Below the pieces are notes generated by a model, which was given only the letters and a program-made list of their open reading frames with translations, did not search any database and was not told the origin of the DNA. From assembly GCF_900188385.1 (NCBI RefSeq), contig NZ_FZOI01000001.1, positions 124,001 through 188,000 on the forward strand: a DNA stretch of 64,000 nt. The letters are read 5' to 3'. Of this stretch, positions 17,659-25,580 are shown one piece after another (the first letter of the stretch is position 1; the number at the start of each line of letters is the position of its first letter). A program made the position numbers and the translations under genes. Origin of the DNA: Azospirillum sp. RU38E. Its GTDB lineage: Bacteria; Pseudomonadota; Alphaproteobacteria; Azospirillales; Azospirillaceae.

Positions 17659-19443
17659 ATGCAATCCATCCATTCGCGCCGGCGGGCGCTGTTGCTGCTG
17701 GGGGCGACGACATTCATGCCGACCATCATGGGCGATCTGGCCGTCGCGGCCGAAGCGGGGAGCATTCCCCAGGCAGGCCGGGGTGACCGGCTGGTCGGGG
17801 CCAATTTCGCCGGCCGGTCAGAGGTGATCGCCCGCAATGGCGCGGCGGCCACCAGCCAGCCGCTGGCTACCCAGGTGGCGATTGCCATCCTGATGCAGGG
17901 CGGCTCGGCCGTGGATGCGGCCATTGCCGCCAATGCCACGCTGGGCCTGATGGAACCGACCGGCAGCGGCATGGGCGGCGACCTGTTCGCCCTGGTCTGG
18001 GACCCCAAGACCAACAAGGTGCATGGGCTGAACGCCTCTGGCCGCGCGCCCAAGGGGCAGAGCCTGGAAGCCTTGACCCAGCGGCTGGGGCCCGGCAAGC
18101 CCATCCCGTCGCACGGGTCGCTGTCCGTCACGGTGCCGGGGGCGGTGGATGGCTGGTTCGAACTGCATGGCAAGTTCGGCAAGCTGTCGATGGAACAGGT
18201 ACTGGCCCCCGCCATCAACTATGCCCGCGACGGCTTCCCGCTGTCGCCTTTCATCGCCAAGGGCTGGGCCGGGAATTTCCGCCGGTTCGACCAGTTGGGC
18301 AGCGTGATCGAGGAATTGGAGAACGCCAAGAAGACCTATCTGATCAATGGCAAGCCCCCGGTGGCGGGGCAGATTTTCCGCAATCCCGATCTGGCCAATT
18401 CCCTGTCCCTGGTGGCCAAGGGCGGGCGCGATGCCTATTACAAGGGCCAAATCGCCCGCACCATCGATGCCTATATGAAACGCATCGGCGGCCCGCTGCG
18501 CTACGAGGATTTCGCTGCCCATCACAGCGATTGGGTACAGCCCATCACCACCAGTTACCGTGGGCATGATCTGTGGCAGATCCCGCCCAATGGCCAGGGG
18601 CTGGCCACCTTGCAGATGATGAACATTCTGGAAGGGTACGACCTGAAGGCGATGGGCCATAACAGCGCCGATTTCATCCATGTCTCGGTAGAGGCCAAGA
18701 AGCTGGCCTTCGCAGACCGGTCGCGCTGGTATGCCGATCAGACCTTCGTGAAGCTGCCCATCGAAAAGCTGATCTCCAAGGATTATGCCGCGCAGCGCCG
18801 GGGCCTGATCGATATGGCCAAGGCGGGTGCCCCTGAAACCGGCATCATGCCGGAAAGCCACGACACCATTTTCCTGACCACGGCCGACAAGGACGGGATG
18901 ATGGTGGCGCTGATCCAGTCCAATTATCGCGGCATGGGATCAGGGCTGGTGCCCGACGGGCTGGGCTTCATGCTGCAGGATCGCGGCGAACAGTTCGCGC
19001 TCGATCCCAAGCATCCCAATGTCTATGCGCCCGGCAAGCGGCCCTTCCACACCATCATTCCCGGCATGGTGACCAAGGATGGCAAGGCCTTCCTCTCCTA
19101 TGGCGTGATGGGCGGGGCGATGCAGCCGCAGGGCCATGTGCAGGTGCTGGTGAACATCATCGATTTCGGCATGAATGTGCAGGAGGCGGGCGACGCCGCC
19201 CGCTGGCAGCATGAAGGTTCCCCCGAACCGACGGGGGAAAAGGGCGATGGCGTCGGCACGCTTTATCTGGAACAGGGGATCGCACCCGATGTGGTGGCGG
19301 CGCTGAAGGCGCGCGGCCATAAGGTGGAGATCAAGCCCGGCCTGCATTATGGCAGCTACGAAGCCATTCTGCGCGACCATGCCAATGGCGTTTACCATGC
19401 CGGCACGGAAATGCGCGTGGATGGCAACGCGGCGGGTTATTGA
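17659..19443 (+). CDS. ggt: gamma-glutamyltransferase family protein, Tat-type signal
   Basis: An Ntn-hydrolase precursor of 594 residues that self-cleaves into large and small subunits and hydrolyses or transfers gamma-glutamyl groups, for example of glutathione. The N-terminus (MQSIHSRRRALLLLGAT) has a twin-arginine followed by a hydrophobic stretch, pointing to periplasmic export. Large-subunit motifs include GGSAVDAAIAANATLGLMEPTGSGMGGD. The nucleophile should be T403, in SHDTIFLTTADKDG. The start at ATG 17659 has GGGAAGG 11 bases upstream; the longer frame upstream has no signal-peptide character. It lies 77 bp before the DUF885 gene and probably shares its transcript. Confidence 0.9.
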   Translation: MQSIHSRRRALLLLGATTFMPTIMGDLAVAAEAGSIPQAGRGDRLVGANFAGRSEVIARNGAAATSQPLATQVAIAILMQGGSAVDAAIAANATLGLMEPTGSGMGGDLFALVWDPKTNKVHGLNASGRAPKGQSLEALTQRLGPGKPIPSHGSLSVTVPGAVDGWFELHGKFGKLSMEQVLAPAINYARDGFPLSPFIAKGWAGNFRRFDQLGSVIEELENAKKTYLINGKPPVAGQIFRNPDLANSLSLVAKGGRDAYYKGQIARTIDAYMKRIGGPLRYEDFAAHHSDWVQPITTSYRGHDLWQIPPNGQGLATLQMMNILEGYDLKAMGHNSADFIHVSVEAKKLAFADRSRWYADQTFVKLPIEKLISKDYAAQRRGLIDMAKAGAPETGIMPESHDTIFLTTADKDGMMVALIQSNYRGMGSGLVPDGLGFMLQDRGEQFALDPKHPNVYAPGKRPFHTIIPGMVTKDGKAFLSYGVMGGAMQPQGHVQVLVNIIDFGMNVQEAGDAARWQHEGSPEPTGEKGDGVGTLYLEQGIAPDVVAALKARGHKVEIKPGLHYGSYEAILRDHANGVYHAGTEMRVDGNAAGY

Positions 19444-19520
19444 GGCACGCCAAGGGGCGCGGCTTTGCGCTATCTTGTCGCCAAAGTAACGGGTTAACCA
19501 TAAAGAACAGAAGGCAATCC

Positions 19521-21389
19521 ATGGTCATTTCCCCCTCCCGCCGCGCCATGCTGGGCGGCGTTGCCGCGGTGGCGCTGGGCCTCGGCAGCGCGCTTCCCGC
19601 CCTTGCCCAGGCCGCCGGCCCCGGTCCGCTGACCCTGTCGCCCGCCGCCACGCCGAAGGACAAGGGCGATGTGGCCGCCCTGAATGCTTTCCTGGAAGAG
19701 GTGTATGAGGCGGCGCTGTCATTGTCGCCGGAAACGCAGACCTATCGCGGGCGCAAAACCAATTATGACCGCTGGGATGATGACAGCGACGCCTTTGCCG
19801 ATCTGGCCGTCGACCGTACCCGCCAGGCGTTGAAGCTGCTGCGCCAGGGCTGGGACCCGGCCAAGCTGCCGCCGGCCGCGCGGCTGAATTACCGGCTCTA
19901 TGAGAATGAGTGCGAGATGGAGATTGCGGCCCACCGCTGGCGGGCCTGGAATTATCCGCTGAACCATCTCTGGGGCCGGCATACCGGCATCCCCAGCTTC
20001 CTGGTGAATGCCCATCAGGTGGCGGATATCGGCGATGCGCGGGCCTACCTGGCCCGGCTGGAGGGGATTCCCCGGCTGATCCAGCAGACCATCGATCGTG
20101 GCTATGACAGTGCCGCCAAGGGCATCATCCCGCCCAAATTCTCCCTGACCCGGATGCGGCCGGATATCCGGTCGATCATCAGCGGCGTGCCCTTCGATGA
20201 CAGCGGCGATGACAATATGCTGTTCATCGATTTCAAGGCCAAGGTGGATGCGCTGAGCATTCCCCAGGCGGAGAAAGACAAGCTGGTGGCCGATTGCCGC
20301 CGCATCCTGGTGGAAAAGGTCAAGCCCGCCTATCAGGCGCTGGACGTGGCCGCCGGCAAGCTGGAGGAACAGGCGACCGAAGCGGATGGTGTCTGGAAGT
20401 TGCCGGATGGCGATGCCTATTACCGGCTGGCCGTGAAGCTGCAGACCACCACCGACATGACGCCGGACCAGATCCACGCGCTGGGCCTGAAGCATGTCGG
20501 CCTGTTGCAGGCGGAAATGCGCGGCATCATGGAAAAGGTCGGCTTCAAGGGCAGCCTGCAGGAATTTTTCCAGCATCTGCGCACCGATCCGAAATTCTAT
20601 TTCAGCAATGATGAGGCCGGCCGCGCCGGCTATCTGGCCCATTGCGAGAAGGTGCTGGCCGATTTCACCGCCCGGCTGGATGAATGGTTCATCACCAAGC
20701 CCAAGGCCCCGCTGGTGGTGAAGGCGGTGGAGCCCTACCGGGAAAAGACCTCCCCGCCGGCCTTCTATAACCAGCCCTCGCCTGATGGCAAACGGCCCGG
20801 CATCTTCTATGCCAACCTGTCCAACATGCAGGAAATGGCCAAATGGCAGTCCGATGCCATCATCTATCATGAAGGCATTCCCGGCCATCACATGCAGATC
20901 GCCATTTCCCAGGAACTGGGGGATGTGCCCAGCTTCCGCCGCTTCAGCCTCTATGGCGCCTATGTGGAAGGCTGGGGGCTCTATTCGGAGATGCTGCCCA
21001 AGGAGGTGGGGTTCTATCAGGATCCCTATGCCGATTTCGGGCGGTTGACGACGCAGATCTGGCGGGCGGTGCGGCTGGTGGTGGATAGCGGCATCCATGC
21101 CAAGAAATGGACCCGCCAGCAGGCCATCGATTATTTCGTGTCCAACACCCCGCTGAACCGCGATCAGGTGGAGCGGGAGGTGAACCGCTATATCGTCAGC
21201 CCCGGTCAGGCCACCAGCTATTATGTTGGCATGTTGCGCATCATGGAGCTGCGCGAACAGGCCAAGCGGGAACTGGGCAAGAAATTCGACCTGCGCCAGT
21301 TCCACGATCTGGTGCTGCGCACCGGGGCCGTGCCGCTGGAAATATTGGCCGAACAGGTGAAAGACTGGATCAAGACGCAGAAAGCGTAA
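19521..21389 (+). CDS. DUF885 family exported peptidase-like protein, copy 1
   Basis: 622 residues. The signal has a twin-arginine (SPSRRAMLGGVAAVALG...ALAQ). The DUF885 metallopeptidase-like motif is HEGIPGHHMQIAISQE, followed by GWGLYSE and the C-terminal PGQATSYYVG block. Relatives are annotated as uncharacterised zinc-peptidase-like proteins; no substrate is established. The start at ATG 19521 has AAGG six bases upstream. It follows ggt on the same strand and ends at a strong terminator. A second family member is encoded at 39114-40943. The pairing with ggt suggests periplasmic peptide breakdown. Confidence 0.85.
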   Translation: MVISPSRRAMLGGVAAVALGLGSALPALAQAAGPGPLTLSPAATPKDKGDVAALNAFLEEVYEAALSLSPETQTYRGRKTNYDRWDDDSDAFADLAVDRTRQALKLLRQGWDPAKLPPAARLNYRLYENECEMEIAAHRWRAWNYPLNHLWGRHTGIPSFLVNAHQVADIGDARAYLARLEGIPRLIQQTIDRGYDSAAKGIIPPKFSLTRMRPDIRSIISGVPFDDSGDDNMLFIDFKAKVDALSIPQAEKDKLVADCRRILVEKVKPAYQALDVAAGKLEEQATEADGVWKLPDGDAYYRLAVKLQTTTDMTPDQIHALGLKHVGLLQAEMRGIMEKVGFKGSLQEFFQHLRTDPKFYFSNDEAGRAGYLAHCEKVLADFTARLDEWFITKPKAPLVVKAVEPYREKTSPPAFYNQPSPDGKRPGIFYANLSNMQEMAKWQSDAIIYHEGIPGHHMQIAISQELGDVPSFRRFSLYGAYVEGWGLYSEMLPKEVGFYQDPYADFGRLTTQIWRAVRLVVDSGIHAKKWTRQQAIDYFVSNTPLNRDQVEREVNRYIVSPGQATSYYVGMLRIMELREQAKRELGKKFDLRQFHDLVLRTGAVPLEILAEQVKDWIKTQKA

Positions 21390-21404
21390 GGATTGAACCA
21401 GACG

Positions 21405-21433
21405 CGGCGGGCATCAGATTGCCCGCCGTTTTT
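21405..21433 (+). terminator. intrinsic terminator after DUF885, just before next start
   Basis: CGGCGGGCA at 21405-21413 pairs with TGCCCGCCG at 21420-21428 around TCAGAT, followed by TTTTT (21429-21433). It ends only about 17 bases before the next gene's ATG. Confidence 0.85.
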
Positions 21434-21450
21434 CTTCTATGGGGTATGGG

Positions 21451-22383
21451 ATGCGACGTCTGCTTGCTTTTGTTCTTCTGCTGGCGGCCCTTTTCCTGCC
21501 GACAACTGGCTTTGCCGCCCCGGCGCTGGACACCACACCGCGCATTGCCGTGATGTCGGCCTATGCGCCGGAACTGGTGGTGCTGTTGGCGGCGACCCGG
21601 GACAAGCAGACCTACAGCGTCAATGGCATCGACTTCACCACCGGCACGCTGGGCGGCAAACAGGTGGTGCTGGTGCTGTCCGGCATCAGCATGGTCAATG
21701 CCGCCATGACGACGCAGATGCTGGTGGACCGGTTCGATGTGCGGGCCCTGCTGTTCAGCGGTGTCGCCGGTGGGGTGGATGGCGGCCTGCATATTGGCGA
21801 TGTGGCCGTGCCCGGCCGCTGGGGCCAGTATCTGGAAACCCATATCGTGCGACAGACGGCGGATGGTTCCCTGGCGCCGGTGCCCTGGGCCAGCCTGCCC
21901 TATCCGCCGATGGGCGTCTTCCAGCCGTCCAACGCCTATGTAAGGCGGGAAGGCAAGGCGGAACCGGAGCGCAAATTCTGGTTCGCCGTTGATCCCGCCC
22001 TGTTGGCACTGGCGGAAAAGCTGGTGCCGACGGTGGTGCTGGATCGCTGTGCCGCCAACAGAACCTGCCTGGAAACCACGCCCAAGGGTGTGGTGGGCGG
22101 CGATGCCGTCTCCGGCCCCGCGTTCATGGATAATGCGGCCTGGCGGGACTATCTTTCCCGCACCATGCAGGCGCGGGTGGTGGATATGGAGACGGCGGCC
22201 GTGGCCCTGGTGGCCGAACAGAACCATCTGCCCTTCATCGCCTTCCGCAGCGTCTCCGACCTGGCGGGGGCAGACCCGGATACCAATCGGATCAACACCT
22301 TCCTGGGGCTGGCGGCCAGCAATGCCGCCAAGGTACTAACCGCGTTCCTGGCAGAAATGCCGCCCATAGATCGTAAGAACTAA
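21451..22383 (+). CDS. exported MTA/SAH-nucleosidase-like protein
   Basis: About 310 residues of the PNP/UDP phosphorylase superfamily, closest to 5'-methylthioadenosine/S-adenosylhomocysteine nucleosidases. Motifs: SGISMVNAAMTTQ, FSGVAGGVDGGLHIGDV, the substrate-binding VVDMETAAVA, and FRSVSDLAG, which carries the catalytic Asp equivalent. Unlike the cytoplasmic enzyme it has a signal peptide (MRRLLAFVLLLAALFLPTTGFA) and an insertion around residues 130-190 with two cysteines (DRCAANRTC). The start is 21451 (MRRLL) or 21439. It may cleave nucleosides in the periplasm. A terminator sits directly upstream, so how it is expressed is unclear. Confidence 0.8.
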   Translation: MRRLLAFVLLLAALFLPTTGFAAPALDTTPRIAVMSAYAPELVVLLAATRDKQTYSVNGIDFTTGTLGGKQVVLVLSGISMVNAAMTTQMLVDRFDVRALLFSGVAGGVDGGLHIGDVAVPGRWGQYLETHIVRQTADGSLAPVPWASLPYPPMGVFQPSNAYVRREGKAEPERKFWFAVDPALLALAEKLVPTVVLDRCAANRTCLETTPKGVVGGDAVSGPAFMDNAAWRDYLSRTMQARVVDMETAAVALVAEQNHLPFIAFRSVSDLAGADPDTNRINTFLGLAASNAAKVLTAFLAEMPPIDRKN

Positions 22384-22499
22384 TCCGTAAAGATGTGTCT
22401 ACCTATCCGATTGGGTGGGAAAACCCGGCTTCAAACCGGGCGGGAACGATCTACAATCAGTCAATGAAGCTATGGTGACAAATAGCGAAGCTGGTTGAA

Positions 22500-23636
22500 T
22501 TGTTGCAATCCGTCCTCTCCCGCCGTTTTTTTCTCGCTACGGGTGCGGCAGCCGGAATTTGTTCCGGTCTGCCGGCCCGGGCCCATGCGGGCCGCCTGCG
22601 GGTGGCCCTGGCTGCACCGGGCCGGCAGTCCGACCCGTTTTGGCAAATGTCTGCGTCGATCATGCGGGCGGCGGCCCGCGATCTGGATATTGACCTGATC
22701 ATCGAATGGGGCGAACGCGACCGCAGCCGAATCATTGCCTTGGGCGAAGCGCTGGTCGATCAGCAGCCCGATTATCTGCTGGTGGTCAATGAATATCGCA
22801 CGGCCGTCCCCATCATCCAGGCGGCGCAGCGCCGTAACATCCCCTGCCTTCTCACCTTCAGCGGCCTGATGGAAGAAGATGTTGCCATGCTGAATAATGG
22901 CGGCGGGATTCACTATCTGCTGGGCTCCCTGATGCCGGATAATCTCGGGGCTGGCCGTTTCATGGCCCGCGCCTTGATCGAAACAACAAGGCGGGCCGGC
23001 CTGTCCAGGGATGGCAAGGTGCCACTGATTGCCATCGGGGGCACACGTTCCACCTCCTCGGCGCTGGATCGGCTGACCGGGCTTTATCAGGTGTTACGCG
23101 CCGATCCCGCCGCCCAGCTGCTGGATGAGGTATCGGTGAACTGGAGCCGGGAGGAGGCCTATCAGCGCACGCTGGCCCTGCTGCGCCGCCAGCCGCAGGT
23201 CACCGCTGTTTGGGCGGCCAATGATGATATGGCGCTGGGGGCCATGCAGGCCGCCATTGATCTGGGCCGGCGCCCCGGCGGCGATATTTTCTTCGTCGGC
23301 CTGAACTGGCAGCGGGAAGCGCTGGATGCCGTGGCTGACGGGCGGATGCGCCTTTCCATGGGTGGCCATTTCCTGGTCGGCGCCTGGGCGCTGGCCCTGC
23401 TGCGCGACCATTATGACAGCGGGAAGGCCCCCATTACCGGCGTGCGTGAAGTGGTGAAGCTGGCCGTGATGGATCGGGAACGGGTGGCCCTTTACCGCCA
23501 GCATTTCGGGGGCGGCGGCTGGGAAAGGCTGGATTACCGGCGTTTCCGCCAGGGCGACGCCGCCCCCGGCTTTGCGGTGGAGCCGCTGCTGGCCCAATTG
23601 CCGCCAGCCAAACCGCTGGGCGATTTCCGCGGCTGA
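22500..23636 (+). CDS. orphan periplasmic sugar-binding-type protein, Tat-like signal
   Basis: 378 residues with SRRFFLATGAAAG near the N-terminus, a twin-arginine-type signal, and a type I periplasmic-binding fold (LRVALAAPGRQSDPFW..., VWAANDDMALGAMQAAIDLGRRPGGDIFFVG) of the ribose/galactose-binding family. Only TTG codons (22500, 22503) can start it, since an in-frame stop lies at 22476 and no ATG or GTG lies between. No permease or ATPase gene is adjacent, so it may feed a distant transporter or a sensor. The upstream Shine-Dalgarno is weak. Confidence 0.8.
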   Translation: MLQSVLSRRFFLATGAAAGICSGLPARAHAGRLRVALAAPGRQSDPFWQMSASIMRAAARDLDIDLIIEWGERDRSRIIALGEALVDQQPDYLLVVNEYRTAVPIIQAAQRRNIPCLLTFSGLMEEDVAMLNNGGGIHYLLGSLMPDNLGAGRFMARALIETTRRAGLSRDGKVPLIAIGGTRSTSSALDRLTGLYQVLRADPAAQLLDEVSVNWSREEAYQRTLALLRRQPQVTAVWAANDDMALGAMQAAIDLGRRPGGDIFFVGLNWQREALDAVADGRMRLSMGGHFLVGAWALALLRDHYDSGKAPITGVREVVKLAVMDRERVALYRQHFGGGGWERLDYRRFRQGDAAPGFAVEPLLAQLPPAKPLGDFRG

Positions 23637-23647
23637 ACGGGCCGGGG

Positions 23648-23947
23648 TCAGCCGCGGCGCTGAAACAGCGCCGCCACCGCTGCCTTGCCCTGTGCCAATC
23701 CCTCATTGGTCAGGTACAGGCTTTTACGTTTGTTGCGGGCATCATCGATCAGCCCCATGGCGTGCAGCTTATCCAGCACCGACCAGTCATAGCCTTTCCA
23801 GGTCTGATGCAACCCCTCCCGCCCCAGATAAAGCAGGGCCAGGGCGGCCTTGGCCACCGCCTCCTCATCAATCTGGTCCCAGTCAACGCGGTGCTGATCG
23901 ACCAGCGCCTGTATTTCCGGTGTCATCCAGGGCTCAAAGCGAGACAT
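23648..23947 (-). CDS. DUF6429 family protein
   Basis: 99 residues. The DUF6429 pattern is visible: DQIDEEAVAKAALALLYLG, then TWKGYDWSVLDKLHAMGLIDDARNKRKSLYLTNEGL. The layout resembles a small winged-helix-like fold, but no function is known. Its ATG overlaps the stop of the upstream Uma2 gene by one base (TGATG), so the two are translationally coupled. Confidence 0.8.
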   Translation of the reverse strand: MSRFEPWMTPEIQALVDQHRVDWDQIDEEAVAKAALALLYLGREGLHQTWKGYDWSVLDKLHAMGLIDDARNKRKSLYLTNEGLAQGKAAVAALFQRRG

Positions 23948-24534
23948 CAGGCTTCTCCCTCTGCGGTCAGCAGGCTGGTGCCTGCATAGATATCGGCCAG
24001 GGACAGCTGAACATCCAGCAGGGCCAGGGGCAGCAGCGGCTGGCGGCTTGTCACCAGATCAATATGCCAGGGGCCGCCCGCTTCGGCGCGGTGATAATGG
24101 GTGATGCGGGCGGCCTTGGTGTCCAGCACCAGATAATGCCGCAGCTCCGGCATTTCCCGGTACAGTTCCCATTTCCAGCTGTAATCATCCTCCGCCGTGG
24201 ATTTTGACAGAACCTCCGCCACCAGCCCGGCGCCGCCGATGAATTGGTCTTCATCGCGCACCGGGCGACAGGTGACAAATACATCCGGATAGACGACATC
24301 CTGGGCGTGATCGGGGGCCAGCTTCTGGTTCTGCTGGAACGCCTCGCAGCCGTGCTGGCGGGCGGCAGGGGCCAGCAGCAGGAACAGGTTGCCGGCGATG
24401 CGGTTATGCACCACCTGCCCACCCGCCATCATGCGGATGATGCCGCCCAGAAATTCGTAACGATCCTCCGCCTGGGCTTCCCAGGCCAGGAACTCATCAC
24501 GGCTGTTGATGCGGTAGCGTCGTGCCTCGGCCAT
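23947..24534 (-). CDS. Uma2 family endonuclease-fold protein (DUF820)
   Basis: 195 residues of the Uma2/DUF820 family, a PD-(D/E)XK nuclease-like fold common in cyanobacteria and scattered in proteobacteria. Fold motifs: the Asp of VVYPDVFV and the Glu of GLVAEVLSKST, followed by WKWELYREMPELRHYLVLDT. The start at ATG 24534 is chosen because GGGAGG lies seven bases upstream; an in-frame ATG at 24549 overlaps that site. Nuclease activity is assumed from the fold only. It is coupled to the DUF6429 gene. Confidence 0.85.
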   Translation of the reverse strand: MAEARRYRINSRDEFLAWEAQAEDRYEFLGGIIRMMAGGQVVHNRIAGNLFLLLAPAARQHGCEAFQQNQKLAPDHAQDVVYPDVFVTCRPVRDEDQFIGGAGLVAEVLSKSTAEDDYSWKWELYREMPELRHYLVLDTKAARITHYHRAEAGGPWHIDLVTSRQPLLPLALLDVQLSLADIYAGTSLLTAEGEA

Positions 24535-24612
24535 GCCAGCCTCCCTCATCCTCGCCCCATCATAGGCCGAAACCGGGCCGGGATGAAGGGAGGCTGAAGG
24601 GCGCCACGTGCG

Positions 24613-25518
24613 TTACCCCGGTATCCGCCGCACCGGCGGCATGGCGTTGCACAGGTCGATATGGCCGGCGGGTCGGATGAAGAAATCATCCTGCCGTTGC
24701 CGCCGCGCCTCCAGCCACTGGCCATAGCTGGCGCTTTGGCCAGACAGGACGTGGATTCTCTCCCGCGCCGCCGCCGGCACGTCGGCGGCCAGTGTCACGG
24801 ATTTGATGGCGGTGCGCTGTTCCGGCTTCTCATAGAAGCCCAGATTGCCGGTGCCGCGGGGCAGGGCCGTCAGATGTTCCATCCCCCACAGCACCCTTCC
24901 CACCACGGTGATCACCCGGTCCAGGGCGCGGGGGCTGTGGCCGATGACGGTGTAAAGCTCTGCCCCGCTGCCGCTATCCACCGCCATGTCGCGGCCCACA
25001 CCGACAATGCCATAGCAATGGGTCATCCAGGCTTCGCCGGTCTGCCGGTCACGGGCGGCGGGGAAAATATCGGAAATCCCTACTTCCGGGGCGAAGGCAT
25101 CCGGGTCGGGCAGGGGGGTGAAGGGCAGGCTTGCCACGCCGCCGGGCACGGTGAATTCCGGCGCCAGCTTGTCCTTGGCCGTTTTCATCGGGCGCGGGGT
25201 TTCTTCCGGCATCCCCCATTGGGTGACGTAATTATCCTGCACCCGCACCACGGCGGTGCCGTCATACCAATGTTCGCGCGCCAGCTTGCGCATATTCTCC
25301 ACATGTGCCGGCGCGAAGCCGGGGGCCAGTTCCACCACCACCCGGCCCGTTGGCAGCTCTATATATAAGGTGTTCTCCGGCACCGGTTCGCGCCAGTCCG
25401 CCAGGGGGGAGCTGTCCAGCACCTCCTTGGGCGTGGGATGGCGCGTTTCGGCCGCATCGGCAGGGGCCGCCAGAGCCAGGGCCAGGGTCAGCAGGGGCAG
25501 GCTACGGGCAAGGCGCAT
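24613..25518 (-). CDS. exported cyclophilin-type peptidyl-prolyl isomerase
   Basis: 301 residues with a signal peptide (MRLARSLPLLTLALALAAPADA) and a cyclophilin-like domain starting at YIELPTGRVVVELAPGFAPAHVENMRKLAREHWYDGTAVVRVQDNYVTQWG. It probably assists folding of envelope proteins. It is much longer than a minimal cyclophilin, with an inserted segment (about 85-135) and a C-terminal extension. The start at ATG 25518 is set by the signal peptide. It is the last gene of a three-gene set of exported proteins. Confidence 0.85.
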   Translation of the reverse strand: MRLARSLPLLTLALALAAPADAAETRHPTPKEVLDSSPLADWREPVPENTLYIELPTGRVVVELAPGFAPAHVENMRKLAREHWYDGTAVVRVQDNYVTQWGMPEETPRPMKTAKDKLAPEFTVPGGVASLPFTPLPDPDAFAPEVGISDIFPAARDRQTGEAWMTHCYGIVGVGRDMAVDSGSGAELYTVIGHSPRALDRVITVVGRVLWGMEHLTALPRGTGNLGFYEKPEQRTAIKSVTLAADVPAAARERIHVLSGQSASYGQWLEARRQRQDDFFIRPAGHIDLCNAMPPVRRIPG

Positions 25519-25580
25519 TTTGTTTATTCTTTCCGTCGGGATTGCTGTGCTGCCCACTGTCCCAGAAGCGGCGGTTTCCC

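Noticed and set aside
19719-21305. 528-codon frame antisense to the first DUF885 gene
   Set aside because: Shadow of the real gene; no recognisable domain or ribosome site.
22424-22440. hairpin CCCGG-N7-CCGGG as terminator of the MTAN-like gene
   Set aside because: Only five pairs and no T tract.
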